Shown here: positions 57,000 through 64,000 of the stretch, in pieces
How positions within the stretch are numbered: position 1 is the first letter of the stretch
How the letters are laid out: the number at the start of each line of letters is the position of its first letter
NCBI GenBank assembly: GCA_964017145.1
Contig: OZ024846.1
Coordinates: 3,286,001 to 3,350,000 of the forward strand
Source: Agrocybe praecox
Lineage: Eukaryota; Basidiomycota; Agaricomycetes; Agaricales; Agrocybaceae
Length of the DNA: 64,000 nt
Direction: 5' to 3'
Program-made: the position numbers and the translations under genes
The notes under the pieces: generated by a model
Seen by the model: the letters and a program-made list of their open reading frames with translations, nothing else
Database searches by the model: none
What the model was told of the DNA's origin: nothing

Positions 57000-59900
57000 T
57001 TCCCCTGCGCTGGGTCATGACCATTTCGAGACCCAGTGCCGACATGCGGCCTCGCTCCTGTTGCCAGTACGTCCTCTGTCATAAGTATCCCTAATTTGCA
57101 TTGGAGTCTGTTTTATTGGAGTGCATGAGCAAAGGAAGAAAGATACGTTATAAAAGTACCAAATACTCTGGGTACCCTTGCTCCTTTCACTTGCGGCAAC
57201 AAACTGTATGACATATAAAATCTCATTAAGACTAGTTGCACTTTGATTAACATAGAAAAAAACACCATCGTGGATAATGCACTTAGCACAAGACGAGGTA
57301 TGCAGCAATTAAACGCATCTCTGAGCACCACATGTTATTTTTGCACTGCTGAGCCGTACAATGTCTGTTTGAATTGCAGTCAATATGTCGCGGTTAAGAG
57401 TTGAAACATAGGATATAAAGATGAAATACCGTATAAGACACGGTGCCCGCGATAGGGAATTCGGGAATGTGTTCTGGGTGGGTGACAGATTATGGAACGA
57501 GCCTCGGGAGATTCAAGCAATAACGCAAAGCGATATGAGGATGGTAAGTATTCGGAGATGGATAAATTTAGAACACAGAGCTCCGACACCACCCATTCAA
57601 CTCCGCTAGCAGACCGCACAATGTCGGCTATGGGGATTTATCTATATTTGGTTGTTAGGGGTTTGCTTTGAACTTTCTAGTTCACGGCTCCTTTCGCTTC
57701 TCCCTTCGACTTTCAATATTCAATTCTCTCGGAGGGCTCTAGCTATGTACTCGTCGAGGCTGATGCATATCCCTCTATAATTCATGCACAGTTACAAGAT
57801 CCTTTACGCGCTCCAGTGAACAACTAGCACCGTAATGTGAGTTGGCAAATTTCTTTTTGGATCAACATCCTTTCCTGTCTTCTCCGAATCGTTCTTCTTT
57901 TTATGTCAAACAAATTGCTGACAACTACCATGCACAGCTTATCTGTTCCTACACTGCCCTCTCGAACATCAACTATGTGCTCTCCAAAGTGACGAACCCC
58001 CAACTTTCCGTCTGCAGGACAAGCACAGTTATTATTTTCAGATAGGCGAAAAAATCTGCTATGGATGGTTGTGCTTGGGCACAGTTCACGCCCTCCCTTC
58101 CGCCCTCGTTCGACGCGCCTTACTCGTCGTCTGGATCCACGACCCGCCCTCGACAACCTCATTAACTTCACCCCAAATTTCCCTCCCATGTTCTCCATTG
58201 AATGCCGACAACGTCAGTTTATTGATTGCAACGACACCCCTGCATTCCTCTTCTCGCCTCCCGCATGTTTGGGCCTGCCTCTCGCTAAAACCACCATGAT
58301 CAGCCCAAATGCAAACACGAACGCACAACTACTATTACGAACGTCTGGGCTTTCCTCATCCTCGTCCTCATCCTCGCCTCATCAACAATTCACTGATCCT
58401 CCCTCCCCCGCGTCCCTATTCTTTTTGTAACCCCAATGATCCTCATCTCCACCATCCTGTTTCCGTTCTCACTTTCGCTCTCTTCCCTCGTCTGACATCC
58501 TCGGCAAATTGAATTTCATGCTGCGCTCACACAGGATCGAGTCTCGACTCCACCTCAACGACGACCCATCCCTCCAAGCTTATTCCCATTGGCATGTTGC
58601 TCCCTGTTGGCCCTTATCGTTTCTCCTGACTCGCGAGTCGCGCTGCTGCGGCATTCTTCTCGTTTGTCGTTCCCGGTAGTCCCGTTTTTTGAGGGCTTCG
58701 GGCAATTTATTTGGTGATCTGGGCCAATGTTTGCGCGAGCGTTGGGGGGGTATAAGTTGTAGTGGGTTAGTGAACTGGAGAGAACAGCTTGAGGATGGGT
58801 GTGTTTAGGTGGCCTGGGGGGAGGAATAGCGGTGCATCGACTCATCTATACTGCATGTTTGGGCTGGCACCCTCAAAGTGAACGCTACGTTTACCAACAC
58901 CCGCAATTCAAAACGTCCTCCCTTTCTTCCCAGCGGCAACAAGTTGGGTAATAATACAACCCTTTATGCTTTATGGTTAATCTCTCGCCCCCCTCGTCCT
59001 CCTGATTGTTGCCACCACTTGTACTGGACAGTCATGTACTGTGTCTCCTTGTCGCCGGTGCTTTCCCCGCCTCCAATACCCTCTTCGAGGTTCAACGTTC
59101 AACCCTTGAACCCCAGTCTCCAACATCACATCAACAAGATAATCGCTATCGTCACCTCCAGGAGCACGAACACGAAGCGCGTCAACGCTCTTCCCCCACA
59201 CCTTTCGAACATCAATTGCTCATGAACTCCCAACGCAGCGTCTTCATGGCGGGCGCGGTTGCAACTTTGCTTCTTGTTGCCGATACATCCTCTGTCATAT
59301 TCTAGAGTGCAATTGGAGTCATGTTTTGCATGGCAGGCGCGAAGATGGAAGACAGTGGTCGGTTGAGAATATCTGCTGCCAATCGTTGAAGTTTCGTTTG
59401 GCCTCGTGCTTTGGGGGAGTAAGCGACGGGTTTTTGGCAGTTGAAGTATCCGTCTCCGGTTGACCTCGTTTTTCCATCGTTGTCGTCGCTCATCGACTTC
59501 ACCGTATTCCCTATCGCGGCTTCCCTTTCCTTGTTCCGCTGTCCCCCATCGACATGACTGCTGCTTATTCTTGCCTAGGCGTTTACGTCCCGCCAACGTC
59601 ACTGTCATCACTAAAAGCACCAACACGAGTCGTCTATTTTCCTTCCTCTCTGTTCTCCTTTCATCTCTTTCGTTTAGCTTTGTATCGCATCCCGTCCCAC
59701 GTCCTGCGTTTCCTGACTTCTCTCAAGACGTCCCTCTCGCTCCGTCTCTCGTATCTCTTTCCCTCTCCCATATCTACCTTTTCTGAACGCTGTTCCCCCC
59801 AGACTTATGTTGATATCTTTTTCCCCCATCACTTCTTCGCTTCACACCAATTCCTTGGCCCTTCTGCCTAAGTAGCTCGGTATTTTCATGCACGACAAGC

Positions 59901-60420
59901 GCTTTGGTACTGCATCACAGTTATAATCGTAATCATTCTCTCAAGCGCCCCTCTTCTCTTTCTCCCTTTCCTCTCTTTCTCCTCCTCCCCTCCCGTTCAT
60001 TTTTCACCTTCAAATGACCATTTTGACTTGACACTCGCACTCATTATTTATGTATGCAGTACGACGCTCCCAATTTAACTTTGCCTTCACGACTTGATCA
60101 TCTCGTCATTTCTCCCCTGTCATCCTTTATGCCACCCTTCCTCCTGCCTTTGTTTGATATTAATTAGAAACAATATTCAACCTCAACCTCACATTGTACC
60201 ATATTGCTTGCTTCAAATGTATAATATTGGATGTTGTATGTTTTATAACTAGATACATAATTTATATCATGCGAGTCAAATCTTGTCGGAGTCAAAGTCC
60301 ACGTCCGGCGACTCGTTCAAAAAATTGCATTCTGTACTTTAACGTCTAAATATGTTAGCTGGGTGTGCTTACTTCGAGGATTTTATCGTACATACACGGC
60401 TCTATGCGGAAAATTATATC
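57000..60420 (+). pseudogene. MUP1-like permease relics (two in tandem), unit E
   Basis: Near-duplicate of 36060-39740 without the TIR element. N-terminal piece ERASGDSSNNAKRYEDGKYS at about 57493-57552; exon with SNINYVLSKVTNP near 57965-58003; third-type block from about 58080 with NDTPAFLFSPP and a Ser-rich stretch; GGYKL tail near 58750; second SNIN exon relic near 59205. From 59340 on the sequence is pyrimidine-rich without conserved coding and ends in the 3' region of NACHT copy F. The 57000-57480 part is non-coding. Confidence 0.5.
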
Positions 60421-60430
60421 CGTTGCCCTG

Positions 60431-62879
60431 CTAAGATTGAACTCGATCCAGGTAATTCTTTACCTCTTGTCGTACGAGATCTCCCCGCCTGCCAATTGCG
60501 AAATCGTCTTGCCGCCTTCTCTCATTACATTGTTGAACAAGTTCCTGAGAAAATCCAGCCCGAGGAAGGAAGAAGACTAGGTAACCGAGAAGCAAAAATG
60601 CGATTCTGTCCATATTGTATGAGGTAGTGTCGTTTAATGTCCATTGGCCATTGTTAAAGGTCAGTGCGTTCAACATCGTTTCTTCGCACACGGACCATAA
60701 AATTAGTTGCTGCTTTAAACAATGTAAGGCTGCCCTTGCGTAGGCAGAAGGACCTATAGGGTAGTTGTCTGATTGGTCTGGGTGCTGTAGAAAGCGTGTA
60801 AAGTGCCGAAAATAGTGAGATTTTCCGTCTTCGAGAGAAAAGGATTCAGATAGATAGAGCACATCATAGTCGTTTGGTACGGGCATGAGGGGCTCTCGAT
60901 GGTCGGAAAGGAAAGCTGGTACACACATGTCATTCCCCAGGTGACATGCGACGCATAAGAGCAGGATCGCCTCGTCGTTCTCGTAATAGTAAGGCAGCTG
61001 AGACAAAAATAGCTGTTCCATATATTCTTGATGCTTTTTCTCTATTACAGCCCAGCGCTCATCTAAAGGGGCCTACGTGAAATTTTAAGGATATTAACAT
61101 CAAATGAAGATTTTTCCTTACCATGTGTGCACAGAATGGAAGCCAGAACCAAAATACAAATTTTCGGAGGTCCATAGAATCACTATTGTCTATTTTCCAG
61201 TTAGGGGCTTTTATTTCATCCAATATAAGGTCGAGAATCGAAAATTTGTCTGCAATATTGATTAGCGAAGTTGAACTTTGGCATAGCGGAAATTCCCTTG
61301 TAATGAAGCTCTCAACGAGGTCTATTTCATTGTACCTGGGACCTGGGAGAATTTAGATTGAGATGTCCAACAATTTCTGGGAACACTCTTACCTTTGATC
61401 ACCCATTGAATTATATTTGCAATATGCTCTGATCTGTAGGCATCAATGTCAAGGAAATAGTCTCCGGACCTCACAGGGTCGAGAAGGAAGTCATGAAGTG
61501 AATCGTGTAGGACTGTCACAACCTCCTTGTCCCTAGTCGGCCAGTGTTCCAGAGAGTGAACCTTCTCAATAGAGACAATGGCGCCTAGATCACAGACCAA
61601 CATCTCGAATTCCCAGGGTTCCAACGACATCAATGACGATATGTCGTATTTATCGATGTAACCCCCAAATATGTTATGTGCGATGATACTAAGCATCTGT
61701 ATAACACGCGCCTGATCTGCCGCAGATTTGAGGATCATTGTATATAGCGCATCCAGCTGCGCAAAGGGTAGGTCACCTTGAGCCGGTCGTAGGTTACGAA
61801 CCACATCGAGGCGGTGATCGGGTCGATGCTTTGTGGATTGGCAGTAGCGAAGTACCGTTGCGGCATAAATGAATTGCCCGGACGAATTTCCGACAATTTC
61901 TTCCAGAATATCGTTGGATGGCCAAAAGGCGGGGATGTAGGCCTGGAATGGATGAGTGGTCTTAATTTCCTTAAAACCGTCTCCGAGAAATATGCGAATG
62001 TCGGCGTCGGGATGGAATGTGTCATCAAGGTAAAGTCGTGAAAATAGCCCATCCATTTTCTTGGATCTAAATGCGAGATTGATCTCATGCTCAGGTCGAC
62101 TGGCAATGAGAAATTGAATGGGTAGTTCGAATGTTCGAATTGCGTCTGCAATCATGCGCAGAATCCTAGCCTGCAAAACCTCGTCACCACATTCGTCAAG
62201 ACCGTCCATGACGATGATCAGCCAGGAACCCAAAGGTGATGAAATTCCTGACGAGCAAACATATTGAAGGGGCTTCATGACTAGGTGGGTAAGCTGATCT
62301 TCCAAACTCTTCGTCAAAATCAAGGGGTCCACCTCAATTGCGGAGAGTATCTTGCTTTGAGTAGCCGGGACTTTGTGATAGATCTGGTATGCAATCGTTG
62401 CTACGAACGCGCCTGCGTGGTTCCTCGTTCCATCGGATCTCCAGAAAATGAAAGTCACGAGAACGAGCTCGTTGAGAAGACACAGTTCGATAAATGACTT
62501 TGTGATGGCTGATTTTCCCGCTCCTGCAGCACCGGTCAGCCACATGATGTATTTGTCCCGCGTTTCCCTGTCGCAACGTTGAGCCCAGTTCATGATCTTC
62601 TTCAGGACGGCTATACGGGTATTCGGATGACATTTTGGGCGGTCAAACTCGGCATTCGAATCGTGAAAAGCATTTGGTGCCGTAGCTTCCCTCAGAATCT
62701 TAAAAGACCCTACAGACAGTTAGATCCATACCATGTGCGTTTAATCTTTATTACTTACATTTTTCTCCGTCACTTGTGGCATTATGTTGGTTAAATGTAC
62801 CGCCGGTCACGAAAATGTTCTGGCCAGATATAAGGGAGTTCTTGGTGATGACACGCCGTCGACGCCGATTGTTGTTCAT
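60431..62879 (-). CDS. NACHT NLR-like protein, copy F
   Basis: Exons on the minus strand: 62879-62759, 62709-61393, 61342-61122 and 61072-60431, with introns of 49, 50 and 49 nt; 767 codons including the stop. Start MNNNRRRRR; motif VTGGTFNQHN; CHPNTR; Walker A GAAGAGKSA; Walker B here IIVMDGLDEC; IASRPEH. Exon 3 is the most diverged of the family (KFSILDLILDEIKAP). Variable loop of 16 residues in the C-terminal domain. A GTAAGC intron follows the stop by 58 nt. The frame is intact and all splice sites are good, so I take it as a functional gene as far as sequence can tell. Confidence 0.87.
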
Positions 62880-63330
62880 CCTGACTTCAAAACCAAGATT
62901 CGGGAGAAAGGCAACGAACTGGATCTTGAATGCTCGCTGATGGGGGAGAGCAAGGAAAGGCAACTGTCATATGGGATAAATACAAGCAATGCACTGGCCA
63001 CGCAGCATGTATTTATGTCTTTACTGCCGAAGTGTCTCAAAGCTGTTCGTTGACACAGCCTTTTTACAAAGCGCTGTGCTGTATATTTGGGGACCCATCA
63101 CATATGGAATCTCTGCGCTGCCATTTAACAACGGAGGGATACAGCCAGAGCATGCATACCACAGCCATGAATAAAAGAGAATGATGGTTACTATTTGTAA
63201 GTATGACCAATTGCTCTATCCAGATGTAAGTGGAGATTAAATGTGAGAGGAATGGATTCAGGGTGACAGACTGTTATCCGAGTCTTGGTAGATGGTTTAA
63301 ACAACGAAATAAAATGAGAAAGCATATATA
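62880..63330 (-). promoter_or_regulatory. Upstream region of NACHT copy F
   Basis: Homologous to the upstream blocks of A and E to about 63325. No gene. A TATATA run at about 63325-63330 directly borders the partial element that follows. Confidence 0.45.
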
Positions 63331-63535
63331 CAGTCAACTCTCTCTTAACCCATACCCCTCATAGCCCATAGCCCCTTATAACCCATACTTTTTTCGGTCC
63401 GGTCACCGTCCACCAAGTTGGTTCGCAGGGAATTCCAACTCATGACCCATAAACCCCTCATAACCCATAACCCATACCACTTTTGGGTAAAAACCCATAG
63501 GTTTTGTCTACTCATTCTATCGCAAAAAGAGGTGC
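63331..63535. mobile_element. Partial element with AACCCATA repeats
   Basis: Begins with CAGTCAACTCTCTCTTAACC directly after TA; such ends resemble Tc1/mariner/pogo-type TIRs. AACCCATA or one-base variants occur about ten times. The matching right end is not seen: the usual unit sequence resumes at CGACGAAGCTCCGAC near 63536, with the normal 63-90 bases at this place missing. So it is either truncated or of another kind. Confidence 0.4.
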
Positions 63536-64000
63536 GACGAAGCTCCGACAGAAGACGGCACGACATCAGCTGTGCAATTTTTCTATATTAGGTTGTTAGG
63601 TGATTTTCTTTCCAGTTCATGCATTACTTTCGCTTCTTCCCCCGACATTCAATTCTCTCTCATTGAGCTAGCTATGCACATATGTACTATTCGAGGTGGA
63701 CCTATATCTCACCATACTGGCGTTCGATTTATGCACACTTCCAAAATTCTACACGCGCTCAGTGACTAACAAGTACCGTAATGTGCGTTGGTGTTTGCCG
63801 TTTCTGTTCCGCATCCTTCACTCCCTTTCCTCCCTTGCACTGTTACTTCAACAGATTTGCTGATAATCCCCACTTAAACAGGTCAACTGGTCCCACATCG
63901 GTCTTTCGAACGTCAACTACGCGCTCTCCAAAGCGACGAGCCCCAATGAGTTGCCAATGTGTTGTAGCTGTCAGCGAATTTCGCTTATCTTGCCGGTGAA
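63536..64000 (+). pseudogene. MUP1-like permease relic, unit F, cut by window edge
   Basis: Same order as 3340-3850: end of the N-terminal piece, a donor-type GTGCGT near 63782 (GTGAGT in other units), CTTAAACAG acceptor near 63882, then an exon starting VNWSHIGLSNVNYALSK (about 63883-63935), broken soon after. It shows that the array goes on beyond 64000. Confidence 0.55.

Noticed and set aside
58200..58430. Ser-rich frames of the third-type block (NDTPAFLFSPP ... SSSSSS) as a gene
   Set aside because: The frame is repeated in several units but shifts and stops at different places, and the Ser run comes from a variable TCC/TCG microsatellite.

Overview
The window looks like an accessory, repeat-rich locus of a mushroom-forming basidiomycete (Agaricomycete). 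The reasons are introns of about 49-57 nt with GT/AG ends, NACHT proteins of the nephrocystin-3-N-like type with a CHPNTR box before the P-loop, F-box proteins starting with a VEILSEIF-type helix, a fungal LAT/MUP1-type amino-acid permease with five or more exons, and many small DNA transposons. No rRNA, standard tRNA or CRISPR array was seen.

The core is a tandem array of six paralogous four-exon NACHT (NLR/STAND) genes, all on the minus strand: A 339-2819, B 11655-15770, C 28746-31250, D 39747-42188, E 46378-48814 and F 60431-62879. Exon borders are conserved and exon lengths add up to open frames of 762-782 codons in A, C, D, E and F. B keeps its frame but its third exon holds two transposon insertions. 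Each protein has a short N-terminal GGTF motif, a NACHT domain, a helical middle part and a C-terminal domain that I do not recognise, with a length-variable loop. D and E share an 816-bp tract with no difference seen, a sign of gene conversion. A diverged, internally deleted seventh NACHT relic lies at 55213-56020.

Between the NACHT genes, on the plus strand and convergent with the next NACHT gene, lie decayed copies of a MUP1-like methionine/amino-acid permease, often several per unit. The best copy is 7626-8901, the C-terminal two thirds with good exons. The array unit is therefore [NACHT, minus]-[permease relics, plus], about 7-17 kb long, and it continues past the right edge. Other cargo differs by unit: a cysteine-rich gene (4.6-5.4 kb and an exon-amplified relic at 23.8-26.0 kb), a broken F-box gene (20.66-22.08 kb) with two F-box stubs, and an unidentified gene in two copies (35-36 and 56-57 kb).

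Comparing paralogous units shows insertions directly: a 453-bp TIR element and a Helitron2/Helentron-like element in gene B, an 872-bp TIR element with TGATCA repeats and a tRNA-like core, an 890-bp hAT-like element, a 540-bp long-TIR element, a 2.0-kb CACTA-like element upstream of gene E, and a partial element with AACCCATA repeats near the right end. A 270-bp inversion lies in unit D. The picture is of a recently expanding NLR cluster, shaped by duplication, conversion and transposons, carrying a permease as a decaying passenger. Function is inferred from family membership only.
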